Positions 18,044 through 26,426 are shown, counted from the stretch's first letter. The stretch is 64,000 bases of DNA from Dyella terrae (GCF_022394535.1 NZ_CP089414.1:2046001-2110000), one strand, 5' to 3'. Numbers and translations: made by a program. The notes: generated by a model not told the origin, from the letters alone.

Positions 18044-19429
18044 TCAGGCAGCTTCGGCGACCGTCTTCTCGACGCGCAGCATGCGATCACGCACGCCACA
18101 GAGGTAGTACGTGATGCTGAGCAGTGCGATCCACGCCGCACCGACATAGAGCGCCACGCGCGTATCGGGGTTCACACCCAGCATCACCACCACGAAGGCA
18201 AAGAACGCCAGACAGACGATGCCACTGAACGGCCACCAGCGCAGGCGGAAGCCGGAAGGCTCCTCACCCTTCAAGCGCATCTGACGGCGAAAGCTGTAGT
18301 GCGCCAGTAACACCATCGTCCACGTCCACACGGTGTTGAACGAGAGGATGGACATCATCATGCCGAACACCTTGGCCGGCACAAGGTAGTTCAGCAGCAC
18401 GGCCAGCAACAGCACCGCCAGCGTGGCGAGAATGGCGCGCACCGGCACGCCCTGCCCGTTCACACCGCCCAACCCCGCGGGCGCCTGCCCCTTGCAGGCC
18501 AGGCTATAGAGCATGCGGCTACCGCTGAAGGTGGTGCTATTGAAACCCGACAGCGCCGCCGTGATCACCACGAAGTTGATCAAGCCCGCGGCCTGCGGAA
18601 TGCCCAGCTTGGCGAACGTGGTGACGAACGGGCTGCCATGCTCGCCCAGGCCAGTCCACGGATAGATCGCCATGATCACGAAGAGCGCGCCGACGTAGAA
18701 GATCAGGATGCGCCACAGCACCGAGTTCACCGCGCGGGGGATGGTGCGCTCCGGCTGGGCGGCTTCGCCCGCCGCGATGCCCACGGTTTCCACGCCGCCG
18801 AACGAGAACACCACCACGGGCAGCGCCATCACCATGCCCAGCACGCCATGCGGAAACCATCCGCCATGCGACCACAGGTTCGACAGGCCCGTCGGCTGGC
18901 CGCCATTGCCCCAACCCAGGAAGATGATGGCCAAGCCACAGGCGATCATCGCAAGTACCGTGACCACCTTGATCAGGGTGAACCAGAATTCCATCTCGCC
19001 GTAGATCTTCACGGTGAGCAAGTTCAAGCCGCCGATCATCACCACGCTGGCGAGCACCCAAATCCAGCGCGGCCAGTCGGGGAACCAAGCCTGCATGTAG
19101 GCGCCCACGGCCGTGGCCTCGGCCATGCCCACACCCACCATCAGCAGCCAGTAGTTCCAGCCGGTGACGTAGCCGGCGAAGGACCCCAGGTAACGCTGCG
19201 CATACACGGCAAAGGAACCGGGCACCGGGTCGCGTACGGTCATCTCGCCCAGCGCGCGCATGATGATGAAGATCATCACGCCGCCAACCATGTAGGCGAA
19301 CAATACGGACGGACCGGCCAGCTTGATCGCATCGGCGGAGCCCAGGAACAGGCCCGCGCCAATGGCCATGCCAAGCGCCATGAAGGTGATATGGCGCGGC
19401 GTCAGGCGGCGCTGGAGGTGCTGAGTCAT
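18044..19429 (-). CDS. APC-superfamily amino acid permease (ProY/AroP/GabP type)
   Basis: This 461-residue membrane protein has about twelve hydrophobic segments. The amino-acid-transporter signature is near the N-terminus (MALGMAIGAGLFLGSADAIKLAGPS), followed by GEMTVRDPVPGSFAVYA, typical of the AAT family of proton symporters. The substrate cannot be read with confidence; the closest wording is to ProY/GabP-like permeases. It lies between the racemase and a rhomboid protease, all on the minus strand. Confidence 0.9.
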   Translation of the reverse strand: MTQHLQRRLTPRHITFMALGMAIGAGLFLGSADAIKLAGPSVLFAYMVGGVMIFIIMRALGEMTVRDPVPGSFAVYAQRYLGSFAGYVTGWNYWLLMVGVGMAEATAVGAYMQAWFPDWPRWIWVLASVVMIGGLNLLTVKIYGEMEFWFTLIKVVTVLAMIACGLAIIFLGWGNGGQPTGLSNLWSHGGWFPHGVLGMVMALPVVVFSFGGVETVGIAAGEAAQPERTIPRAVNSVLWRILIFYVGALFVIMAIYPWTGLGEHGSPFVTTFAKLGIPQAAGLINFVVITAALSGFNSTTFSGSRMLYSLACKGQAPAGLGGVNGQGVPVRAILATLAVLLLAVLLNYLVPAKVFGMMMSILSFNTVWTWTMVLLAHYSFRRQMRLKGEEPSGFRLRWWPFSGIVCLAFFAFVVVMLGVNPDTRVALYVGAAWIALLSITYYLCGVRDRMLRVEKTVAEAA

Positions 19430-19454
19430 GGGAACAGCCGAAGAACGGAAAGAA

Positions 19455-20105
19455 TCAACGCCTGAGCTGGCGCTGCGGCTTGATGGGGAGCTTGCCCCGC
19501 CAGTATTGGATGAGTACGAAGCCGCCCAGCATGCCGCCGAGGTGGGCGAAGTGCGCGATGCCCGCAGCCGTGCCGGTCACGCCCATGTAGAGCTCGGCCA
19601 GCGCATAGAGGGTGACGAACAGCCAGGCGGAGATCGGGATGGGCAGGAAGATCAGCATCATCTTGTCGTGCGGGAACAACATGCCGAACGCCAGCAGGAT
19701 GCCGAAGATGGCGCCCGAGGCGCCCAGCGTCGGGTAGAACCCACCGGTGAACCAGTTCACCACCACCAGTTGCGCCAGCGCGGCGACGATCAGGCAGACG
19801 AAGTAATAGATGACGAAATTGCGCGTGCCGAACACACGCTCGATCTGGCCGCCGAACATATAGAGCGCCAACATGTTCGAAAACAGGTGCAGCACGCTGC
19901 CATGCATGAAGGCGTAGGTCACCAGCTGCCAGGGCCGGAACCCGACGGACACCAGACCCTGGGCGCCCTGCGCCACCTGGTCGGGCCCCCACGGCCACAG
20001 CGCGAAATAGGTCAACAGAGTTTCGCCCATGAACTGCTGCAGCAGGAACACCGCTACGTTGGCGATCAACAGGTTACGGGTAACGGTGGGCAGGTCGAAC
20101 GGCAT
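19455..20105 (-). CDS. Rhomboid family intramembrane serine protease
   Basis: This 216-residue membrane protein has six predicted helices. The catalytic dyad is Ser130 in GASGAIFG and His187 in AHLGG. The conserved H68, H73 and N77 of the oxyanion region (MHGSVLHLFSNM) are present. The start at 20105 (MPFDLP) is preferred; the longer upstream frame is not hydrophobic and looks non-coding. Rhomboids cut transmembrane helices of client proteins in the inner membrane. The client here is unknown. Confidence 0.92.
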   Translation of the reverse strand: MPFDLPTVTRNLLIANVAVFLLQQFMGETLLTYFALWPWGPDQVAQGAQGLVSVGFRPWQLVTYAFMHGSVLHLFSNMLALYMFGGQIERVFGTRNFVIYYFVCLIVAALAQLVVVNWFTGGFYPTLGASGAIFGILLAFGMLFPHDKMMLIFLPIPISAWLFVTLYALAELYMGVTGTAAGIAHFAHLGGMLGGFVLIQYWRGKLPIKPQRQLRR

Positions 20106-20434
20106 ATCGGGCGCTATTCCGCGAGGCGAATCTCCCCAAGCCTGGCTGGACCAGCTCGGCGCCGCCACGCTTGCTTGCGGCTGACAATCGGCCCGACGCC
20201 GGCAAGGTGCGACAATACGCCACACCACACCCTCACCAACGGGCGAGCCGCACAACCGCAAGGGATTTCGCCCCGATCGTAAGGTTTACCCGGCGCGAAA
20301 CCCCCCTCTGCCCTCCCCCCATTGTGTTGACATCGTGAAAACTTGATGGACAAATGGACGTCCAGACGGCCAACCCAACCGGCCTTCGAGTTCTTCCAGG
20401 GATACATTGCATCGTGAACATCCGGAGTTTCTGC
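20106..20434. other. Intergenic region upstream of the cysteine-leader/TonB receptor transcript
   Basis: These 329 bp lie between the divergent rhomboid gene and the first leader ORF. A good -35 hexamer TTGACA is at 20327-20332, but the corresponding -10 position (ACAAAT, 20350-20355) is weak. I could not name a binding site. Small open frames here lack ribosome binding sites. Confidence 0.5.
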
Positions 20435-20485
20435 ATGGCCATCGACACCGCACACCGCCTCGCGGCGATGTGTTGCGGCTGTTGA
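20435..20485 (+). CDS. Putative cysteine-rich leader peptide 1 (16 codons)
   Basis: An ATG at 20435 is preceded by GGAG with 7-8 nt spacing and encodes MAIDTAHRLAAMCCGC. Three of the last four codons are cysteine, immediately before the TGA. The product is too short to have its own activity; the Cys cluster suggests a translation-sensing leader, as in amino-acid attenuation. Two small hairpins follow (20509-20542), then a second Cys-rich leader. No homology search was possible. Confidence 0.6.
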   Translation: MAIDTAHRLAAMCCGC

Positions 20486-20508
20486 CCGCGACCTAGCAGA
20501 TACTCCGC

Positions 20509-20542
20509 GCGGCGCTCCGCCGCACCCGCAAGACTCCGTCTT
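20509..20542 (+). promoter_or_regulatory. Two small hairpins between the leader ORFs
   Basis: GCGGCG-CTC-CGCCGC (20509-20523) and AAGAC-TCC-GTCTT (20530-20542) lie between the two Cys-rich leaders; the second runs straight into TCC. They could be pause or weak terminator elements for leader 1. The stems are short, so significance is uncertain. Confidence 0.4.
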
Positions 20543-20555
20543 TCCGGTGATTCAC

Positions 20556-20651
20556 ATGCACAACGTCCACACCCTCGCTTCGACCACGATTCGCACGCGC
20601 TCGCATACCGCGACGTGCTGTTGCCGCTGTCGAATGTGTCGCATCGGCTGA
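20556..20651 (+). CDS. Putative cysteine-rich leader peptide 2 (31 codons)
   Basis: An ATG at 20556, with GGTGA about 6 nt upstream, opens a 31-codon frame. Residues 21-28 read CCCRCRMC: five cysteines within eight codons (20616-20639). The TGA (20649-20651) lies inside the first of four tandem hairpins, so a ribosome finishing the peptide would melt that hairpin while one stalled at the Cys codons would not. This is the arrangement expected of a translational attenuator sensing Cys-tRNA. Cysteine is otherwise rare in this genome's proteins, so chance is unlikely, but no expression evidence exists. Confidence 0.7.
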   Translation: MHNVHTLASTTIRTRSHTATCCCRCRMCRIG

Positions 20652-20727
20652 TCCCTCAGCTCTGAGCGTCCCCACGCTCTCCTTTTAGCCGTCCCCACGG
20701 CCATTCCCTGACAGCTCCCCCGCTGTC
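20647..20727 (+). promoter_or_regulatory. Four tandem hairpins with C-rich loops, probable attenuator region
   Basis: Four perfect stems follow leader 2. They are 20647-20660 (GCTGA, loop TCCC), 20664-20679 (GAGCGT, loop CCCC), 20688-20701 (GCCGT, loop CCCC) and 20710-20727 (GACAGC, loop TCCCCC). The second stem is followed by TCCTTTT and could be a short intrinsic terminator. The stems are 5-6 bp each and their loops are strikingly alike. On the opposite strand the loops would read GGGA or GGGGA, which is why a CsrA-binding RNA is an alternative. Confidence 0.65.
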
Positions 20728-20793
20728 CTCCTCTGCATACCTCCACCTGGCCATGAGCCGGGACGGGCATGCGCACAAGGACTACTGCTCCCC

Positions 20794-23382
20794 ATGTTCA
20801 AACCAGGCTTGCTCCCCCTCGCCATCGCTGCAGCGCTGGCGATTCCCGCCCTACACGCGGAAGAAACCACGGACGGTAAACCGACCCAGTTGGAAGCGGT
20901 GACAGTGACCGGCTCCAACATCAAGACCACCGACACCGAAGGCCCCAGCCCCGTACAAGTCATCACCGCAGACCAGATCAAGGTCAGCGGTAAAACCACG
21001 CTTCCCGATTTCCTCCGCGGCATCTCGGCCAACACGGGCAATAGCGTCAACGAACAGCTCACGGGCAGCTTCTCCGCGGGCACGGCGGGCATGTCGTTGC
21101 GTGGCCTCGGCCAGAAAAACACGTTGATCCTCGTCGATGGCAAACGCGTGGCCAACTACGCCACGGCCTACCAACTGCAAGACACGTTCGTCGACCTCAA
21201 CTCCCTTCCGCTCGCCGCGGTCGAGCGCATCGAAGTGCTGAAGGACGGCGCGTCGGCAGTGTATGGCTCCGACGCCATCGCGGGCGTGGTCAACATCATC
21301 CTGCGCCAGAACTATCAAGGAGCCGAAGCCGGCGCCAGTTTTGGTACGAGCACGGAAGGCACCGGGCAGACGCAGAACAACTTTCACCTGCTGCTCGGCC
21401 ACGGCGACGTGAAGAAGGACGGCTATAACGTGTTCTTCGCGCTCGACGGCACGCGCAGCAACCAGCTCAACGCCAGTGACGTGAGCTGGCTGCGCAACAA
21501 CGATTTCCGTAACAAGCCCGGTGGACAGCTCAACTGGGTTCCCACCAACTACTACAACAACGACCCCACTCAGGGCTTCGCCAACGCTGTCGGGCCGGTA
21601 CAGAAAGTGCCATACGGCGCCATTACCCCAGGCAAAACCGGCGAGGTTTGGGCATACAACCCCGCGCAGTACGACTCGGTGATTCCCGGCGTGGAGCGAT
21701 ACCACGCTGTACTGCGCGCCACCGTGAAGTTGACAGACAACATCGAGGGTTATGGCGAAGCGATCTACAGCCGCAGCCACGCGTCCTTCGTCTTCGGGGC
21801 GCCGCTGTCCATCGGCAGTGGCTTGCGCGCGTGGGACAACACCAACCAGCGGCTGGTGAACATCGATACCACCCTGCCGGTGGGCAATCCCGCCAACCCC
21901 TACGGCGTGCCGACGCCGGTGAACACCAACCTGTGGGACGTTGGTCAACGCAACAAGCGCGACCGCACCATCTTCACGCGCTTCCTGGCGGGCGTAAAAG
22001 GCCATACGGGCGCCTGGGATTGGGATGTGTCGGCACAGCACTCCGAGAGCAGCCTCAAGGAGTACGTCACCGATTTCGGCAACCGCTACGCGTTCCAATC
22101 GCTACTGGCCGATGGCGGCTACGACCTGGCCAGCAACGACAACCCAGCATCCGCGGTCGATGCCCTGCGCCTTTCCACCATCCGACCGGCCGTCTCCCGA
22201 CTGAGTACGGTGGATGCCACGGCGAGTACGCAGTTGTTCGATCTTCCCGCCGGCGCCGTAGGTTTCGCGACGGGCTACCAGTTTCGCCATGAAGCGATGA
22301 ACTCGCGCACGTCGCAGGCCGTGCTGTCCGGATCGGAACTGCGACCCGCCATCGACATCATCCAGGGCTCGCGCAGCGTCAATGCCGCCTATGCGGAATT
22401 CAATATCCCTGTGCTGACCACGCTGGAAGCCAACGTCGCGGGACGACTGGATCACTACAGTGACTTCGGCAACGCGTTCGCACCCAAGTTCAGCCTGCGC
22501 TACCAACCGCTGGACTGGCTGCTGCTACGCGGCTCGTATTCGCGTGGCTTCCGCGCACCGTCGCTGCCGGAGATCACCAACAGCACCGCCGTGAGCTACA
22601 GCACCGTGATCGACCCGTACGATCCGGTTACGCCCGGGCAGCGTCGTGGCTATACGGACGTCTTTACCGCAAACCCACATTTGCGTCCCGAGCGATCGAC
22701 CAACTACAACGCCGGCTTTGTCGTATCGCCAAGCGCCGACACCAGCATTGGCATGGACTACTACCACATCGTGCAGGACGGCATCATCGGGCCCGACAAC
22801 GACGCAGCACTGGTACAGCGCAAAGACCCGCGCGTGCAACGCGATGCGCAGGGACGCATCATCACCATCTACAACCAGTATCAGAACCAGCAGAGTCTCA
22901 CCACGGACGGCGTGGACATCGATTTCCACCAGGCACTGCGCACGCAGGGCTGGGGTGACTTCTCGCTCGACAGCTCGATCACGCGACTGCTCAAGTACAG
23001 CCAGCCACTGGTGGCGGGCGATGCGCCAGTGAACGGCGCGGGCACCAACATCTTCGGCTCGTTGCCCAAGTGGCGCGGCACCACCGGACTCACCTGGTCG
23101 ATCGGCGACGTGGCTAGCACGCTGACTTGGTACTACGTCGATGGCTACAAGCAGAATCCGGAGAACCTCCTTACGCCCGACTACCCCACCCGCGTGAAGA
23201 ACTGGAGCACGTTCGACCTTTCCGTGGCTTACACCGGACTTGCAAAAACCACGATCACGCTCGCGGTGCAGAACCTGCAAAACCGGCGTCCGCCGTGGGA
23301 TCCTTCCACGCCCTACTTCGACATCACACAGGCGGATCCGCGAGGCCGCATCGTAACGCTCGGGGTGAACTACAAGTTCTGA
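20794..23382 (+). CDS. TonB-dependent receptor, probable peptide or sulfur-compound importer
   Basis: This 862-residue outer-membrane receptor has a signal peptide cleaved after ALHA (residue 22) and a TonB-box-like LEAVTVTGS at 33-41. The plug domain contains SLRGLGQKNTLILVDGKR and ERIEVLKDGASAVYGSDAI, wording typical of the large non-siderophore receptor group of Xanthomonadales. A barrel ending VNYKF follows. The AAGGA box is 12 nt from the ATG, which is long. It follows a leader region with two cysteine-rich ORFs and precedes a secreted M28 peptidase. I infer that the pair scavenges cysteine-containing peptides or other sulfur sources; the substrate is not shown by sequence. Confidence 0.9.
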   Translation: MFKPGLLPLAIAAALAIPALHAEETTDGKPTQLEAVTVTGSNIKTTDTEGPSPVQVITADQIKVSGKTTLPDFLRGISANTGNSVNEQLTGSFSAGTAGMSLRGLGQKNTLILVDGKRVANYATAYQLQDTFVDLNSLPLAAVERIEVLKDGASAVYGSDAIAGVVNIILRQNYQGAEAGASFGTSTEGTGQTQNNFHLLLGHGDVKKDGYNVFFALDGTRSNQLNASDVSWLRNNDFRNKPGGQLNWVPTNYYNNDPTQGFANAVGPVQKVPYGAITPGKTGEVWAYNPAQYDSVIPGVERYHAVLRATVKLTDNIEGYGEAIYSRSHASFVFGAPLSIGSGLRAWDNTNQRLVNIDTTLPVGNPANPYGVPTPVNTNLWDVGQRNKRDRTIFTRFLAGVKGHTGAWDWDVSAQHSESSLKEYVTDFGNRYAFQSLLADGGYDLASNDNPASAVDALRLSTIRPAVSRLSTVDATASTQLFDLPAGAVGFATGYQFRHEAMNSRTSQAVLSGSELRPAIDIIQGSRSVNAAYAEFNIPVLTTLEANVAGRLDHYSDFGNAFAPKFSLRYQPLDWLLLRGSYSRGFRAPSLPEITNSTAVSYSTVIDPYDPVTPGQRRGYTDVFTANPHLRPERSTNYNAGFVVSPSADTSIGMDYYHIVQDGIIGPDNDAALVQRKDPRVQRDAQGRIITIYNQYQNQQSLTTDGVDIDFHQALRTQGWGDFSLDSSITRLLKYSQPLVAGDAPVNGAGTNIFGSLPKWRGTTGLTWSIGDVASTLTWYYVDGYKQNPENLLTPDYPTRVKNWSTFDLSVAYTGLAKTTITLAVQNLQNRRPPWDPSTPYFDITQADPRGRIVTLGVNYKF

Positions 23383-23407
23383 TCGTTACCGCATTTTTTT
23401 GCGACGC

Positions 23408-23441
23408 ATGCATACCGGAAGCCATGCTTGCCGGTATGCAT
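23408..23441 (+). other. Long intercistronic palindrome between receptor and M28 peptidase
   Basis: ATGCATACCGG (23408-23418) is an exact inverted repeat of CCGGTATGCAT (23431-23441), with a nested AAGC/GCTT in the loop. No T tract follows on the plus strand, so it may set differential mRNA stability between the receptor and the peptidase rather than terminate. A T7 run just upstream (about 23394-23400) is on the wrong side for a plus-strand terminator. Confidence 0.55.
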
Positions 23442-23493
23442 TCCGTCGTCACGGACGCGTTAGAGTAAGGCACCGATCTAGCTATCTCTTTCT

Positions 23494-25134
23494 ATGCGTC
23501 ACGTGTGGTCCCTTGCCTTGCTGAGCCTTGCGCTATGCGCTTGCCAGCACCATCAAACAAACTCCGGCAACGACAGCAGTGCAGACGCACTGCCTTCGTA
23601 CAACAACTTTTCGCCCGGCATCGTGGTGGACGACATCGCGCAGCACATGAAGGTGCTTTCTTCCGACGCCTTGCTCGGGCGAACGGTGGGTGGTGCGTCG
23701 GAGCAACGCACCACCGACTACATCATCCAGCAGTACAAGCGCATCGGCCTGGAACCAGGCAACAACGGCAGCTGGCTCCAGGCGGTGCCGTACATATCGG
23801 CAACCGTGCAGCACACCGACCAAACCACGCTCGACGTGCAGACCGAGAACGGCACGACCACGCTCGCTTTCGGCCAGGACATGGTGGCCGGCACACTGGA
23901 CGAACAAACCCACAGTGCATTGACAGCATCGCCACTGGTTTTCGTCGGCTACGGCATCGATGCTCCGGGCGAACACTGGAATGACTACGCCGGTGCCAAC
24001 GTCAAAGGCAAGACGGTCATCATCTTGGTGAACGACCCGGGCTGGGCCAACCAGGATCCGGCGCTATTCCATGGCCGCGAATACACTTATTTCGGGCGCT
24101 GGAACTACAAGTTCGAAGAGGCTGCTCGCGAAGGTGCTACCGCTGCTTTCATCGTGCACGACACCGATGCTGCCGGTTATTCCTGGGACTCGGTGCGCAT
24201 GAGCTGGAGTGGAGCGCGATTCGATCTTCCCAAGAGCGAGGAAGGCACCCCACGCCTATCAGTCGCCGGATGGCTGACCACAGATGCGGCGCGGCGACTC
24301 TTCACGCAGGCTGGCGCCGACTTTGATGCGCTCAAGCGGCAGGCCGCTCAGCGCGGTTTCACTGCCGTACCACTGGAAGCCACGCTCGACACCCGCTTCG
24401 ACAGCACCATTGCCCATGGCGAGTCGCACAACGTCGTGGCGCGAGTTACTGGCACCCGGCGTCCCGACGAAACCATCGTGTACTCCGCGCATTGGGACCA
24501 CATCTCTGCCCCGGGTGAGCCCGCACACGGCACGGTCGACAACGCTACCGGCATGGCGGGTCTACTGGAGATCGCCGAGGCCTTTGCCCACCGCGCGCCG
24601 AAGTCACATCGCACCATCCTCTTCATCGCCACCACCCTGGACGAGAACGGCCTGATCGGCTCGCGCTACTACGTGCAGCATCCGCTAGCGCCGCTGGCCC
24701 ACACAGTGGCCGACATCAATCTCGACATGTTGCCGGTAAATGGCCCCGCCAGCGCGCTGGCCGTGATCGGTTTCGGCCAATCGCAACTCGACGACTACCT
24801 GATGGATGCCGCGCACGCGCAGCGTCGACGAGTAACCGCTGACGTCACGCCCGAAAAAGGCTTCTTCTTTCGCTCCGATCAGTTGAGCTTTGCCCGCGCT
24901 GGCGTGCCCGTACTCTATGCGCGCTCAGCGGCGACGCAGCCCGACGCGGCGCCCACCGCCGGTGACACTATGGCCGCGCACGGCACGTTCGATCCCGAAT
25001 GGGATCTCAGCGGAACCGTCGAAGACGTCCGCGCACTCTTTATGGTGGGCAGTCGGTTGTCCATGGAGGACACCTTCCCGCAGTGGAAGCCGGGCAGTGA
25101 CTACCACCGCCCGGAGAGCATGCAGGGGCTATAA
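23494..25134 (+). CDS. Secreted M28 family zinc peptidase lipoprotein with PA-like domain
   Basis: This 546-residue protein has an N-terminal hydrophobic segment with a lipobox-like LCAC (Cys17), so it is probably an exported lipoprotein. A protease-associated-like region (about 130-260) precedes the M28 domain: H333 or H336 in SAHWDH, D349 in TVDNATG, E384 in TLDENGLIGS and D411 in INLDML. Two family positions look changed: the general base Glu is D383, and the last metal ligand, usually His in FRSDH, is Gln463 (FRSDQLSFA). M28 enzymes are mostly aminopeptidases releasing N-terminal residues. It lies 111 bp after the receptor and probably feeds it or uses its substrate. Confidence 0.9.
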   Translation: MRHVWSLALLSLALCACQHHQTNSGNDSSADALPSYNNFSPGIVVDDIAQHMKVLSSDALLGRTVGGASEQRTTDYIIQQYKRIGLEPGNNGSWLQAVPYISATVQHTDQTTLDVQTENGTTTLAFGQDMVAGTLDEQTHSALTASPLVFVGYGIDAPGEHWNDYAGANVKGKTVIILVNDPGWANQDPALFHGREYTYFGRWNYKFEEAAREGATAAFIVHDTDAAGYSWDSVRMSWSGARFDLPKSEEGTPRLSVAGWLTTDAARRLFTQAGADFDALKRQAAQRGFTAVPLEATLDTRFDSTIAHGESHNVVARVTGTRRPDETIVYSAHWDHISAPGEPAHGTVDNATGMAGLLEIAEAFAHRAPKSHRTILFIATTLDENGLIGSRYYVQHPLAPLAHTVADINLDMLPVNGPASALAVIGFGQSQLDDYLMDAAHAQRRRVTADVTPEKGFFFRSDQLSFARAGVPVLYARSAATQPDAAPTAGDTMAAHGTFDPEWDLSGTVEDVRALFMVGSRLSMEDTFPQWKPGSDYHRPESMQGL

Positions 25135-25139
25135 GAGCC

Positions 25140-25682
25140 TTAGGCGATGTACGCGGCGGGCTGCAGGATCTCGATCCAGTAATCGTCCGGATCGCGAATG
25201 AAGGCGATGTGCCTCATCCGCCCATCGGTTAGCCGCTTCTGGAACGTTACGCCCATGGCCTCGAAACGGGCACAGGCTTCCTCCACGTCCGGCACCGACA
25301 CGCACAGGTGGCCAAAGCCACGCGGCTCTGCATTGCCATGGTGGTAATGGAACCCTTCGTCGTGCTCGGTACCGTGGTTATGCGTCAGCTCCAGCACGCC
25401 CGGCTGCCCGAGCACCCACTGCAGGCGCGCGGCATCATCCTCGGGGATAACGCTACGATCCGGGGCCAGCACCAGATACACGATGGTGAACGCAGCTTCC
25501 GCGAAGTCCTGGCGATGCACCGGCGTGAAACCCAGTACGCGCGTATAGAAATCCAGTGAACGAGCCAGATCCTTCACGCGAATCATGGTGTGGTTGAACA
25601 CGTAGCCGCGGGTGGCGGGTTCCGGCGTCTGGACGCCCGGCATGTCGAGCAGGTGGGAAAGCGGCATCAGCTTCGGCTCCAT
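25140..25682 (-). CDS. gloA: Lactoylglutathione lyase (glyoxalase I)
   Basis: This 180-residue VOC-fold enzyme has all four metal ligands: H31 (FNHTMIRV), E98 (VLELTHNHG), H125 (GFGHLCVSV) and E171 (YWIEI). It converts the methylglyoxal-glutathione hemithioacetal to S-lactoylglutathione in the cytoplasm. The length and the HNHGTE segment fit the longer GloA form common in proteobacteria and eukaryotes. It converges on the M28 gene with a 5-bp gap. Confidence 0.95.
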   Translation of the reverse strand: MEPKLMPLSHLLDMPGVQTPEPATRGYVFNHTMIRVKDLARSLDFYTRVLGFTPVHRQDFAEAAFTIVYLVLAPDRSVIPEDDAARLQWVLGQPGVLELTHNHGTEHDEGFHYHHGNAEPRGFGHLCVSVPDVEEACARFEAMGVTFQKRLTDGRMRHIAFIRDPDDYWIEILQPAAYIA

Positions 25683-25765
25683 GAAAACGATTTCTGGAGA
25701 TGGGGTTTATCCCGAACCAGGCAAGCCTTCCATTGGAATAACGAACCCGGCCATAGAATGTCGCC

Positions 25766-26407
25766 ATGAACGCCGCGCCACGCCACGTACTGCTTGCCGG
25801 TGCCACCGGGCTGACCGGGCAGAAGCTGCTCGGGCTATTGCTTGCGGACGAAGGCGTCGCGCAGGTACTCGCCCCGACGCGCCACGCCCTGCCCGCGCAT
25901 CCGAAACTCAGCAACCCTGTCGGCATGGTCAGCCACTTGATCGCCCAGTTGCATGGACAGGTCGACACCGTGTTCTGCTGCCTTGGCACCACTATCCGGC
26001 AGGCCGGTTCGCGCGAAGCCTTCCGGATGGTCGACTACGACCTGCCTGTATCGCTCGGTCGGCATGCCCGCGCCCTGGGCGCCAGCCACTATCTGGTGAT
26101 CAGCGCGCTCGGCGCCGATCCGGCATCGCGCCTCTTCTACAACCGGACCAAGGGCGAGTTGGAACTGGCACTACAGAAACAGGAATGGCCGCGCCTCAGC
26201 ATCGTCAGGCCGTCCCTGCTCCTGGGCGCCCGTCACAAGCCACGCATGGGCGAGGTGCTGGCAGCCCCCTTCTCCCGCTTCCTACCCGGCCGCTGGCGGG
26301 GCATAGAGGCCGGCACCGTGGCAACGGCCATGTGGCGGCTGGCGCAGGCACCTGGAAACGGTTTGCGCATCGTCGAGTCGGACGAACTCCAGCAACTGGG
26401 CGACTGA
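25766..26407 (+). CDS. NAD(P)-binding oxidoreductase-like protein (atypical SDR, HTATIP2/YraR-like)
   Basis: This 213-residue protein has an N-terminal dinucleotide-binding motif AGATGLTGQ (residues 11-19). The sequence FCCLGTT and the central SALGADPASRLFYNRTKGELE are characteristic of the atypical short-chain dehydrogenase group that includes HTATIP2. It probably binds NADPH in the cytoplasm; the substrate is unknown and members of this group often lack proven catalysis. It is transcribed away from gloA and shares the terminator at 26427-26455 with the convergent NlpC gene. Confidence 0.82.
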   Translation: MNAAPRHVLLAGATGLTGQKLLGLLLADEGVAQVLAPTRHALPAHPKLSNPVGMVSHLIAQLHGQVDTVFCCLGTTIRQAGSREAFRMVDYDLPVSLGRHARALGASHYLVISALGADPASRLFYNRTKGELELALQKQEWPRLSIVRPSLLLGARHKPRMGEVLAAPFSRFLPGRWRGIEAGTVATAMWRLAQAPGNGLRIVESDELQQLGD

Positions 26408-26426
26408 AGCAACCCAATACCTGGGC

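Noticed and set aside
20490..20760. CsrB/RsmZ-like CsrA-sponging sRNA on the minus strand
   Set aside because: The loops read GGGA/GGGGA on that strand and GGA is dense, but I found no promoter or terminator for it. The plus-strand Cys-rich leader ORFs explain the region better. It is kept only as an alternative in the findings.
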